Below are positions 1 through 6,062 of a stretch of 7,411 bases of DNA, piece by piece. The position numbers were made by a program, and so were the translations under genes. Source of the DNA: Flavobacterium sp. Its GTDB lineage: Bacteria; Bacteroidota; Bacteroidia; Flavobacteriales; Flavobacteriaceae. The DNA lies in contig JANJWE010000314.1 in NCBI GenBank assembly GCA_024709705.1, forward strand, positions 1 to 7,411. The letters are read 5' to 3'. Within the stretch, counting starts at the first letter, position 1. Each line of letters opens with the position of its first letter. The notes beneath the pieces are model-generated. The model was not told where the DNA came from. It searched no databases and saw only the letters and a list, made by a program, of their open reading frames with translations.

Positions 1-261
1 GATGAAACCTACAAAGTTCCAACTCCTAAAAAACAATATGCCGGAATAGTGTTGACGTTATCCAAATACGAACATCCGGATTTGAGTGGATTTAACGATA
101 GTGAAGTCTGTTTCCGAGTTCCATTAGAATACCATGCCGGATTGATTGTGAAATCAGAAAAGTACGAACGCATACGGGAATTATTAGACGATTATGCAGA
201 ACGATTGGTGAAGGATTTTGCGGCTGTTGCTCAACAACAGGAAGTGAAGAAGTTGCATTAA
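1..261 (+). CDS. C-terminal part of an unidentified protein (5' end outside window)
   Basis: The frame is open from the first base of the window to a TAA at 259-261, giving 86 visible residues that begin DETYKVPTPKK. The GTG at 49 is an internal codon and not a convincing start, because the frame upstream of it has no stop and reads as normal protein. The fragment is soluble-looking, with a beta-like stretch (YAGIVLTLSKY, about residues 13-23), a middle segment SEVCFRVPLEYHAG, and a charged C-terminal helix (about residues 55-80, rich in E, R, L and D) ending in a polar tail with QQQ. There is no membrane segment or cysteine cluster. I do not recognise the family and offer no function. The coding call rests on the long open frame, ordinary amino-acid composition and a clean stop 21 nt before an intergenic palindrome. 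Confidence 0.7.
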   Translation, partial: DETYKVPTPKKQYAGIVLTLSKYEHPDLSGFNDSEVCFRVPLEYHAGLIVKSEKYERIRELLDDYAERLVKDFAAVAQQQEVKKLH

Positions 262-282
262 CCTAAAATATAATTTTATATT

Positions 283-339
283 AACCATATAAGTCATATA
301 AGTTTAAAAACATCAAAAACTTATATGACTTATATGGTT
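283..339. repeat. Perfect 23-bp intergenic palindrome built from CATATAAGT units
   Basis: The arms 283-305 and 317-339 are perfectly complementary over 23 bp around an 11-nt A-rich loop (306-316). Each arm contains the 9-mer CATATAAGT twice in tandem, so the element carries four copies, two per strand. The outer ends read TTAACC / GGTTTAA. It lies 21 nt after the stop of the first gene and ends 16 nt before the TTG start of the next gene on the same strand. It has no long T-tract on either side, so it is not a textbook intrinsic terminator, although a stem of this size would cap a 3' end. I recall similar AT-rich palindromes being common between Flavobacterium genes; this cannot be verified here. 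Confidence 0.9.
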
Positions 340-355
340 TAAAAAATAATTTGAA

Positions 356-853
356 TTGAAAAAATACAACTCCAACAACTTCCACAAACACACTTTTTGC
401 CTTTGGAAAGAGGTTCCTTTAACTGAATTTGAAGGAATGAAACCGAGTTTCAAAAGTCAATCGGGAAGTGAATATTTTTTTACAGAAGAAGGTGTTTATC
501 GGATTTCCAACCATTGGGGAAGGGTGGCCAATTGCCGTTGGCGTTTGCTTCCGTTAAGTGATTATAGAAACCAACATACCAAAATAGGTTTTGCCAACTG
601 GGCTGATTTTTATCCTAATGATGAAACCAGCAATTTATTTTTTATTCAAGTAAATTGGGCACAAAAAACAGTTGATTTTTTCCACAAAGACATGCCTTTT
701 TATGATGGAAAAGCTACGTTGCGAAATGCATCAGAAACCGCCAAAATACTCAAAAAAATCAAATTGATTTTGAATGAAGATACTTGGGCGAAGTATTTGG
801 ACTATCAGGATTTGGAGGAGTTGAGAAGAAAAACGGTGAAGAAATTAATCTAA
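356..853 (+). CDS. Conserved hypothetical protein, 165 aa, TTG start
   Basis: The protein begins MKKYNSNNFHKHTFCLW if translation starts at the TTG at 356. A stop codon lies in frame at 347-349, so no longer form is possible. The first in-frame ATG is codon 28, which would remove the HKHTFCLWKEVP segment that looks like part of the fold, so I prefer TTG. The most distinctive stretch is GVYRISNHWGRVANCRW (about residues 46-62), with aromatic, Cys, His and Trp residues spaced as in a small beta-rich domain. A second aromatic region follows (FANWADFYPNDE, about 79-90), and the C-terminus is helical and basic (KILKKIKLI to KKLI). There is no signal peptide or membrane segment, so it is probably cytoplasmic. 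I recall Flavobacteriaceae hypothetical proteins of this appearance but know no function. The gene is flanked by two related palindromes and ends 82 bp from the convergent gene cluster. Confidence 0.8.
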   Translation: MKKYNSNNFHKHTFCLWKEVPLTEFEGMKPSFKSQSGSEYFFTEEGVYRISNHWGRVANCRWRLLPLSDYRNQHTKIGFANWADFYPNDETSNLFFIQVNWAQKTVDFFHKDMPFYDGKATLRNASETAKILKKIKLILNEDTWAKYLDYQDLEELRRKTVKKLI

Positions 854-855
854 AA

Positions 856-932
856 TTTAACATTAAGTAATTAAGGAAAGTTTAGATATTCATTATGGAA
901 CAATGAAAAAAACTTAATTTCTTAAGGTTAAA
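856..932. terminator. Imperfect 20-bp palindrome between convergent genes, possible bidirectional terminator
   Basis: The arm at 856-875 (TTTAACATTAAGTAATTAAG) is complementary to 913-932 with 18 of 20 positions matching and a 37-nt loop between. It starts 3 nt after the stop of the + strand gene and ends 2 nt before the stop codon of the - strand gene, so it fills the whole convergent gap. A- and T-rich runs flank the arms, and a run of A lies just inside the 3' arm (906-912). The position fits a shared terminator for both strands, but the large loop and AT-only stem make it weak thermodynamically. Its outer TTAACA/GGTTAA ends and its doubled TTAAG units resemble the palindrome at 283-339. 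Confidence 0.55.
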
Positions 933-934
933 AA

Positions 935-2125
935 TTATCGTTCAAACATTCCAACGGTTCCACCCACCCAGTCTTTATCTTTATTGAATTTCACGCCGAT
1001 CATTTCGCCACGGCTTAAACGCACTAAATTCGTTACCGGAATAGGAGCAGTGGCATTATCCGGCCAAACACAAAGAATGCGAACTTCTGCTTTGACTTTA
1101 CCATTCGGTGATTGAATGATGGGCATGTAATTCACCTTTTTCTGTAATATGTATAAGTCTTTTTCTACAACCGCTTCGATGTCTTCTTTTTTGACATGGA
1201 AAATCACACCACTTCCGGAGAAAGAAAACAAAGGTTTTAGCACATAATTCTCTAAATCGGTTGGAATTTCTTTTAAATCACTCAACAAAGTCGTTTCAAT
1301 AAAATAATCTCCTTTCAAATAAGGCAAAATGAACTTACTAATCCGGAAAAACCAATTTGGATGTCCGGCCCATTCTACATCCAGTTCATCTGAAAAATCA
1401 AAGTTCAAATGTAAATCGGTAAGCAAATCTAACTCGTCAAAAATAACCCGATTATAGATGCGTTTTACTTCAATTTCTTCACCTTTTTTGTTGGTGTAGT
1501 AGAGTTTTTTACCTTTTTGAATGAGTTCTGTTACGCATACAATCGGAATACCAAAGTCGCGTTGACAGTAATAAAAATCGATCTTGGTATTTTGTTTTTC
1601 CGGTTCAATTTCCAACAGAATCACTTGCTCTTTGGGATGATGGTTTAGTATCACTTCCTCCATTAATTCAAGATACGTTTCATGATTAAATCCACTTAAA
1701 AAAGGGGTTAATTCACTTAGAAAAGGGTAGTGGTTTACAAATTTTTTGGACAATTCATTCTGAAAATTAAACAAGGATGGAAAGCCTTGCACTTCGATCA
1801 ATTTTGGAATAATCTTACCATTATCTTCACAAATTCCAAAATCAATCGCCAAGAAAGTCGTATGTTGATCTTCATTGGGTACTATACGGTTGAGTTCCAA
1901 AGCTTTGTTGGTTAAAGCTTTGAAATCCGGTTTTTGAATAAAATCAATGACTTCCTGACATCCTTGTAACAACTGTGCTTTCAATTCATTTGGAATGAAA
2001 AAAGGAGTTTCACCAATCCGAAATGTAGGACGATAATCAAAATCGTTTGTGATTGAATCGATAAGTTGATTGTATTTTTCTTCAGAAAACTGGTCGTTGA
2101 ATACCTTTCTATAATGTTGATTCAT
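935..2125 (-). CDS. ATP-grasp-like amidoligase with apparently circularly permuted motif order
   Basis: This is a 396-residue cytoplasmic protein counted from the ATG at 2125. A GTG nine codons upstream is in frame but lies inside a terminator hairpin and is unlikely to be used. The motif order is unusual. An acidic segment resembling the metal-binding end of ATP-grasp enzymes comes first (AIDFG with D95; LIEVQGFPS with E111, Q113, P116). A Rossmann-like part follows (about 165-220), then RIYNRVIFDEL (222-232). The nucleotide-binding lysine and flexible Gly/Ser loop come last (YVLKPLFSFSGSGV, K297, loop 299-306), followed by EVRIL (347-351) and DWVGGTVG (385-392). Canonical ATP-grasp proteins have the lysine/loop part before the acidic part, so this is probably a circularly permuted version, as in glutathionylspermidine-synthase-like and COG2308-like ligases. 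By family it should join a carboxylate to an amine via an acylphosphate. The substrate is unknown. It is the last gene of the five-gene cluster. Confidence 0.75.
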   Translation of the reverse strand: MNQHYRKVFNDQFSEEKYNQLIDSITNDFDYRPTFRIGETPFFIPNELKAQLLQGCQEVIDFIQKPDFKALTNKALELNRIVPNEDQHTTFLAIDFGICEDNGKIIPKLIEVQGFPSLFNFQNELSKKFVNHYPFLSELTPFLSGFNHETYLELMEEVILNHHPKEQVILLEIEPEKQNTKIDFYYCQRDFGIPIVCVTELIQKGKKLYYTNKKGEEIEVKRIYNRVIFDELDLLTDLHLNFDFSDELDVEWAGHPNWFFRISKFILPYLKGDYFIETTLLSDLKEIPTDLENYVLKPLFSFSGSGVIFHVKKEDIEAVVEKDLYILQKKVNYMPIIQSPNGKVKAEVRILCVWPDNATAPIPVTNLVRLSRGEMIGVKFNKDKDWVGGTVGMFER

Positions 2126-2140
2126 ACTATATTTAGCTTT

Positions 2141-2174
2141 AAAAAAAGGCACAAAAGAAAAACTTGAGTGCCTT
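2141..2174 (-). terminator. Intrinsic terminator or attenuator in front of the last cluster gene
   Basis: On the - strand the 7-bp arms AAGGCAC and GTGCCTT (plus-strand 2168-2174 and 2146-2152) close a 15-nt loop. The second arm runs into a U-tract (plus-strand A run 2141-2147, two bases of which pair in the stem). It lies 20 nt after the stop of the amidotransferase gene and only 15 nt before the ATG at 2125. This is a terminator shape between two same-strand genes of one cluster, so it may act as partial termination that lowers expression of the last gene. Confidence 0.65.
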
Positions 2175-2194
2175 ATTTATTTTTGAATAATCAA

Positions 2195-3022
2195 TTAATT
2201 GGATAAAGTTTTTTTGTGCTTTAATAAATCATTAATGGAAGTACGAAGAAAATTGGGGATAATGGTTTCATTGGTCAGGTAAATTTTATCTTCTTCTACC
2301 AAATTCTCCAACATTTTTAAGAACTTAATTCGACCTTTCATTTTAATGATTTTTTCTCTAAAAGGTCTGTTTTTCATGTGAGCCAAGAAACTCAACGGAT
2401 CAGCTTCCGGATGGAACTGAACTCCAACAAACTCTTTTGAAAAACGGATTCCCATGATAGCACGTTCGTATTGTACGTGGTCGCGAATTTTTTCCAATGC
2501 AATAATTTGTGCCCCTAATTTCTTAATGTTTTTATGATGTGGTTGAACCACTTGAAAATCACGACTATCAATCGTATAAAACGGATTTTGGAGACCTTCG
2601 AAAAGAATATCGGTCAATCCTTCATTTACTTTGTGCGTGGTCATGATACCAAAAGAAGTATCTTTTCGCTTGTTGATTTCGGCTAAGCCAAAGTGTTTAC
2701 AAGCCATTTGAAAAGAATGACAAATGAACAAAACATGTTTCTTCATTTCATTTTCTTGATTCCATTTCCATAAGGCATCAATCAATTCAAAATATTTTTT
2801 ATCCCAAACACCGTCACCTTCCAATGGATTTCCGGGACCACCGGTGGAAATATAAATATCGAATTTTGTGATATCCGGAAATTCTTTTTTCCCTCTAATA
2901 TCAAAGATTTGAAACGAAACCATTTGGTTAAAACGGTTGATGATATCGATGATACAACGCATTCCTTGGTTAGGTTCGCCATTGTACATATCTAACACCG
3001 CTATTCTGATTTGTGAATTCAT
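2195..3022 (-). CDS. Class I glutamine amidotransferase-like protein (C-H-E triad)
   Basis: The protein has 275 residues and no signal peptide, so it should be cytoplasmic. Features of the class I (triad) fold are in order: N-terminal strand IRIAVLDMYNG (5-15), oxyanion-region STGGPGNP (59-66), nucleophile region LFICHSFQ with C101 (98-105), and GVQFHPEADP with H204 and E206 (200-209). The catalytic triad C101/H204/E206 is intact. The usual GxCxGxQ elbow is altered: both glycines are replaced, giving F99-I-C-H-S103-F-Q105. About 60 residues follow the triad and are helical and basic, longer than in a minimal domain. No synthase domain is fused. Members of this fold either release ammonia from glutamine for a partner or cleave gamma-glutamyl bonds, as in PuuD-like hydrolases. 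Next to a GCS2 ligase, removal of a gamma-glutamyl group is an attractive inference. A candidate promoter box lies 20 nt upstream of the ATG. Confidence 0.85.
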   Translation of the reverse strand: MNSQIRIAVLDMYNGEPNQGMRCIIDIINRFNQMVSFQIFDIRGKKEFPDITKFDIYISTGGPGNPLEGDGVWDKKYFELIDALWKWNQENEMKKHVLFICHSFQMACKHFGLAEINKRKDTSFGIMTTHKVNEGLTDILFEGLQNPFYTIDSRDFQVVQPHHKNIKKLGAQIIALEKIRDHVQYERAIMGIRFSKEFVGVQFHPEADPLSFLAHMKNRPFREKIIKMKGRIKFLKMLENLVEEDKIYLTNETIIPNFLRTSINDLLKHKKTLSN

Positions 3023-3042
3023 GAGGTCACATTTTAATAATG

Positions 3043-3050
3043 CAAATATA
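3043..3050 (-). promoter_or_regulatory. Candidate Bacteroidetes -7 promoter box TATATTTG
   Basis: The - strand reads TATATTTG, an exact match to the TAnnTTTG -7 consensus of Bacteroidetes primary-sigma promoters. It lies 20 nt before the ATG at 3022, which would leave a leader of roughly 10-15 nt. No good TTG (-33) box is present at the usual 17-19 nt spacing, so the call rests on one box and on the 126-nt gap, the longest inside the cluster. Confidence 0.45.
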
Positions 3051-3102
3051 CTTTTTTTAACGAAATGGTTTATTTGTTCATTTTTAGGTTATTACGTATT
3101 TT

Positions 3103-3113
3103 TCAACAACTTA
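3103..3113 (-). repeat. 11-bp motif TAAGTTGTTGA, copy 1
   Basis: The - strand motif TAAGTTGTTGA, preceded by an AT-rich TAAAT, occurs here about 80 nt before the amidotransferase start and again at 6026-6036 about 48 nt before the hydrolase start. The same 11 bases in the two gaps that could drive the two halves of the cluster may be a shared operator or -33-region sequence. It could also be a coincidence in AT-rich DNA. Confidence 0.35.
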
Positions 3114-3148
3114 ATTTAGCTTTATAAAAAGCGTTTCTATAATTTGTA

Positions 3149-4264
3149 TTAAATTCCTTTCGTAAATTCACTTGTAATTAAATCAACTACTTTGGTTAAA
3201 TCTTTTGTTTCTTCATAAACGGCTAATTGTTTCGCTGCTCCGGTTCCGTCTCTTAGGATATTGTGGACGTAATTGATTTCTTCACGGCTACCGAGTTCAT
3301 CCACTACATCATCAATAAAATCAAGTAATTCTAAAATTAACTCTTTGGTTGGTACCTCTTTTTGCAGACCAAAATCAATCATATTTCCTTGTACACCGTA
3401 ACGAGCAGCTCGGAATTTATTTTCTTTGATTAAGGCCAATCGATAAATATTAAAACTGGTATTGGCTTGTGTTAATTTATACAACTTGGCCACAATAGCT
3501 TGAATAATAGCTACTATACAAATCGTTTCATCAACGGTTAAACTCATATCGCAAATTCGGAATTCAATTGTATTGTAGAACGGATGCAAACGTAAATCCC
3601 ACCAAATTTTCTTAGGATTATCGATACAATTTGTTTTCACTAATGTTTCCAAGAAATTGTCATACGATTGTACAGAATCAAAATATTCCGGTAAACCGGT
3701 GCGTGGAAACTTGTCAAATACTTTGGTTCTAAACGATTTGTAACCCGTATTTCGTCCTTCCCAGAAAGGAGAATTGGTAGAAAGTGAAAAAATATGGGGT
3801 AAGAAATAGCACGCTTGGTTCATCAATTGCAAACCGATTTCCCGACTTTCGATTCCCACATGGCAATGCATTCCAAAAATCAAATTGGAACGAGCCGCAT
3901 CTTGCAATTCATTTACAATATTATGATAACGTGGGTCATCCGTTATAGGTTGATCTTGCCATTTTGAGAATGGATGTGTTCCGGCGGCACCTACAACTAA
4001 TCCTTGTTTAGCAGCCAATTCAACAATCTTTTTTCGTAGAAAAGTAATTTCCTCTCGAGCTTCTTTAACGTTTTTACAAATATTGGTTCCTACTTCCACC
4101 ACCGATTGGTGCATTTCGGCTTTTACTTGCTCTTGTAAAATAATTTTAGCTCCGTCCACAATTTTAGACATGTGTGAGCGAAGATCTCGCGTTTCAGGAT
4201 CGATAATTAAATATTCCTCTTCTACACCTAATGTAAAAACAGGTAAAGGTTTTTTTATACTCAT
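3149..4264 (-). CDS. Carboxylate-amine ligase of the GCS2/YbdK family
   Basis: The 371-residue length is typical of the stand-alone GCS2 family (COG2170, E. coli YbdK type). Diagnostic motifs are present in order: GVEEEY (13-18, metal and substrate glutamates), EMHQSVVEVGT (50-60), GTHPFSKW (95-102) followed by PITDDPRY (106-113), GMHCHVGI (131-138), STNSPFWEGRNTGYKSFR (162-179), FPRTG (186-190) and WWDLRLHP to FRICD (221-239). All the residues expected to bind ATP, metal and the acid substrate appear kept, so it should be active. The fold is that of glutamine synthetase, and characterised relatives make a gamma-glutamyl amide, such as glutamate-cysteine ligase-like activity. The amine partner cannot be read from sequence. 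It starts 21 nt after the stop of the upstream ATP-grasp gene and is clearly co-transcribed with it. It likely provides one of the amide bonds of the pathway. It is cytoplasmic, with no signal peptide. Confidence 0.92.
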   Translation of the reverse strand: MSIKKPLPVFTLGVEEEYLIIDPETRDLRSHMSKIVDGAKIILQEQVKAEMHQSVVEVGTNICKNVKEAREEITFLRKKIVELAAKQGLVVGAAGTHPFSKWQDQPITDDPRYHNIVNELQDAARSNLIFGMHCHVGIESREIGLQLMNQACYFLPHIFSLSTNSPFWEGRNTGYKSFRTKVFDKFPRTGLPEYFDSVQSYDNFLETLVKTNCIDNPKKIWWDLRLHPFYNTIEFRICDMSLTVDETICIVAIIQAIVAKLYKLTQANTSFNIYRLALIKENKFRAARYGVQGNMIDFGLQKEVPTKELILELLDFIDDVVDELGSREEINYVHNILRDGTGAAKQLAVYEETKDLTKVVDLITSEFTKGI

Positions 4265-4285
4265 TACAACTCGGTTTGAAGGTAA

Positions 4286-5242
4286 TTAAAATCGTTTGGC
4301 TACATTTACAGAATCTTTCATAAATGTACCCCAAGTCAAATTCATCTGTCCATCTTTATGTTTTTTGGCATACTCTATAGCCATTTTAGCCGCTTCTTCA
4401 ACTACCCATTCAAAATTTTCTTTGCCTACTGATGTAATTTCGGCATCGGGAGCCGGATTTCCAAAATCGATAGCATAGGGGATACCGTCACGCACCGCAA
4501 ATTCAACCGTATTAAAATCATATCCTAATCCTTTGCAAAGTCGAATCGTGTAGTCTTTAATTGTGGCTAACAATTTTTTCTCTGCCGGTGGACCATCCAC
4601 AACATAACGTAAATGATGCGGATTTCTGGGTTCATAAGGCATAATTCGAACCGACTTACCTCCTAAACAATACACTCTAAAATAGGATTCGAACACAATT
4701 TCTTCCTGTAAAAGCATTACTAATTGTCCGGTTTCTCTATGAATATCCCAAAACATATCTCTGTTTTCTAAACGGTATACATTTTTCCAACCGCCACCGG
4801 CATAGGGCTTCATGTAAGCCGGAAACTTGACATAATCAAATATGGCTTCCCAGTCGAGTGGATATTTTAAGTTTCGAAAAGATTTACTGGTGGTATCAGT
4901 AGGATGTTCTGCAGAAGGTAAAATTACTGTATTGGGTAGCGGAACACCTAATACATCTGCTAAACAGTTATTAAAAAATTTATCATCTGCACTCCACCAA
5001 AAAGGATTATTGATTACGGCAGTACCGGTTAGAGCGGCATTTTTTAAATAGGCTCTATAAAAAGGTACATCTTGAGAAATACGGTCTATAATTACAGCAT
5101 ATTCTGTGGCTTTATTTTGAACCACTTTATCAATGGATACGGCTTCTGCTAGGATTCCTTTTTCATTTTTTGAATTCACACGGTCAATAAAAGCTTGTGG
5201 GAAGGTATCTTCCATTCCGAATAAGATTCCAATTTTTTTCAT
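4286..5242 (-). CDS. ATP-grasp ligase with canonical motif order
   Basis: The protein has 318 residues, the size of a D-Ala-D-Ala-ligase/RimK-like single-enzyme ATP-grasp. The N-terminal pre-ATP-grasp part starts KKIGILFGMED (2-12) and includes IIDRISQDVPF (51-61). The segment NPFWWSADDKFFNN (79-92) continues into LGVPLPNTVILP (98-109), the usual linker into the ATP-binding half. PAYMKPYAGGGWKNVY (141-156) carries the nucleotide lysine K145 and a glycine loop. LQEEI (178-182) is the adenine-hinge acidic segment, YFRVYCLGG (187-195) contains a conserved-type arginine, and NTVEFAVRDG (244-253) with YAIDFGNPAPDAE (256-268) supplies E247, D259 and N262 for metal binding. All key residues are in place. 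It should activate a carboxylate with ATP and couple it to an amine. The substrate is unknown. It lies 21 nt downstream of the hydrolase gene and 21 nt upstream of the GCS2 gene. Confidence 0.9.
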   Translation of the reverse strand: MKKIGILFGMEDTFPQAFIDRVNSKNEKGILAEAVSIDKVVQNKATEYAVIIDRISQDVPFYRAYLKNAALTGTAVINNPFWWSADDKFFNNCLADVLGVPLPNTVILPSAEHPTDTTSKSFRNLKYPLDWEAIFDYVKFPAYMKPYAGGGWKNVYRLENRDMFWDIHRETGQLVMLLQEEIVFESYFRVYCLGGKSVRIMPYEPRNPHHLRYVVDGPPAEKKLLATIKDYTIRLCKGLGYDFNTVEFAVRDGIPYAIDFGNPAPDAEITSVGKENFEWVVEEAAKMAIEYAKKHKDGQMNLTWGTFMKDSVNVAKRF

Positions 5243-5263
5243 TTGAATTTGTTTTAATGCTTT

Positions 5264-5977
5264 TTAAAAATATTTAATTCTGGATAAATAATGGGGAAAC
5301 ATTTCACGCCAAACCGGCCAATCATGCTGTTTATCTTTTCTAACATCCAACCAATGTGGGATTTCTCTTTGGGCTAAAACTCTACTTAACTTCAAATTGG
5401 CATCGTAGCAAATATCCCAATTAGAAGTACCCAGAATGATATCCATATTCCATAATTCTCTATCGTTTAGACCATGCAAAAAATCTTCCGGACTGTTGTA
5501 AAATACATGGTCGTCGTGATAACCATCCATAAAACTCTTAATACTAAAAGCACCACTCATGGCAAACATATGACTTACATAACCCGGATGACGAAAAGCG
5601 AAATTGGCTGCGTGATACCCTCCAAAACTACACCCTGCAACAGCAACTTTTCCCGAATAGGTATTGTTTCTTACTTTTTCAACGATTTCATGACAAATCA
5701 TTTTGTCGTACCATACATGATTTTGAATACGATGGTACGGATGAATATTTTTGTTGTAAAAACTGTCTTTATCAATACTTTCCGGGCAAAAAACCTGAAT
5801 CAACCCTTGTTCTATGTACCATCTAGCAGATTCTACCAACCCTTGATCTTTATTTTCATGAAAGCTGCCCATTGAAGTAGGAAATACGATTACCGGATAA
5901 CCGGCATGCCCGAATACCAACATTTGAACTTCTTTATTGAGATTTGGTGAATACCATTTGTAATAAGCTTCTTTCAT
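5264..5977 (-). CDS. Alpha/beta-hydrolase, putative esterase (COG4947-like)
   Basis: The protein has 237 residues and starts directly with the mature fold, so it is cytoplasmic rather than secreted. The N-terminal strand region is VQMLVFGHAGYPVIVFPTS (17-35). The nucleophile elbow is GCSFGG (115-120) with S117. The probable acid is D188 or D192 in NWDICYD (186-192), and the probable histidine is H218 in KQHDWPVW (216-223). This is the small putative-esterase family related to the esterase D / PHB-depolymerase group. It opens the cluster, with an AGGA tetramer 3 nt before the ATG, which is too close for a standard Shine-Dalgarno. With two ATP-grasp proteins, a GCS2 ligase and an amidotransferase downstream, a role in hydrolysing or transferring an ester- or amide-linked pathway intermediate is an inference. 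The sequence itself supports only a serine hydrolase. Confidence 0.87.
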   Translation of the reverse strand: MKEAYYKWYSPNLNKEVQMLVFGHAGYPVIVFPTSMGSFHENKDQGLVESARWYIEQGLIQVFCPESIDKDSFYNKNIHPYHRIQNHVWYDKMICHEIVEKVRNNTYSGKVAVAGCSFGGYHAANFAFRHPGYVSHMFAMSGAFSIKSFMDGYHDDHVFYNSPEDFLHGLNDRELWNMDIILGTSNWDICYDANLKLSRVLAQREIPHWLDVRKDKQHDWPVWREMFPHYLSRIKYF

Positions 5978-6025
5978 ACATCCTACTTTTTAAATTACGA
6001 TTGATATTAAATTAGAATTGAAAAG

Positions 6026-6036
6026 TCAACAACTTA
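6026..6036 (-). repeat. 11-bp motif TAAGTTGTTGA, copy 2
   Basis: This is an exact second copy of the motif at 3103-3113, here about 48 nt before the hydrolase ATG and again preceded by TAAAT. On the - strand it contains TTGTTGAC, and a TTG followed after 17 nt by TA is compatible with a -33 region, although the downstream TAATATCA box fits the -7 consensus poorly. Confidence 0.35.
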
Positions 6037-6062
6037 TTTAACAATAATACTGAATTTTAAGC

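Larger units (their letters stand above)
935..5977 (-). other. Five-gene amidoligase cluster (probable operon or two linked units)
   Basis: Five same-strand genes follow each other: hydrolase, ATP-grasp, GCS2 ligase, class I amidotransferase and permuted ATP-grasp. Gaps in reading order are 21, 21, 126 and 69 nt (the last counted to the ATG at 2125). The first three genes form a tight unit. A possible promoter box lies in the 126-nt gap and a terminator-like hairpin in the 69-nt gap. Comparative work on amidoligases has linked ATP-grasp and GCS2 ligases with peptidases and hydrolases in predicted peptide-metabolite pathways, but I cannot confirm that this exact gene order has been described or what it makes. 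Confidence 0.7.

Noticed and set aside
49..51. GTG at 49 as the start of a 70-aa protein
   Set aside because: The 16 codons before it are open and protein-like, so the gene is more likely cut by the window edge.
2126..2152. Extended N-terminus MPFFKAKYS for the permuted ATP-grasp gene, starting at GTG 2152
   Set aside because: The nine extra codons are the U-tract and 3' arm of a terminator hairpin read as protein; the ATG at 2125 is the better start.
3119..3132. Small hairpin GCTTT-ATAA-AAAGC after the GCS2 gene as a terminator
   Set aside because: The stem is only 5 bp, AT-rich, and not followed by a U-tract on the - strand.
5474..5875. 133-codon open frame on the + strand inside the hydrolase gene
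   Set aside because: It is antisense to a gene with a clear GCSFGG motif and intact fold. Its composition (many M, T, I and V without pattern) fits a mirror frame of the real gene.
5981..5984. AGGA before the hydrolase ATG as a Shine-Dalgarno sequence
   Set aside because: The spacing to the ATG is only 3 nt, and other starts in the window show no comparable sequence, in keeping with weak Shine-Dalgarno use in this phylum.
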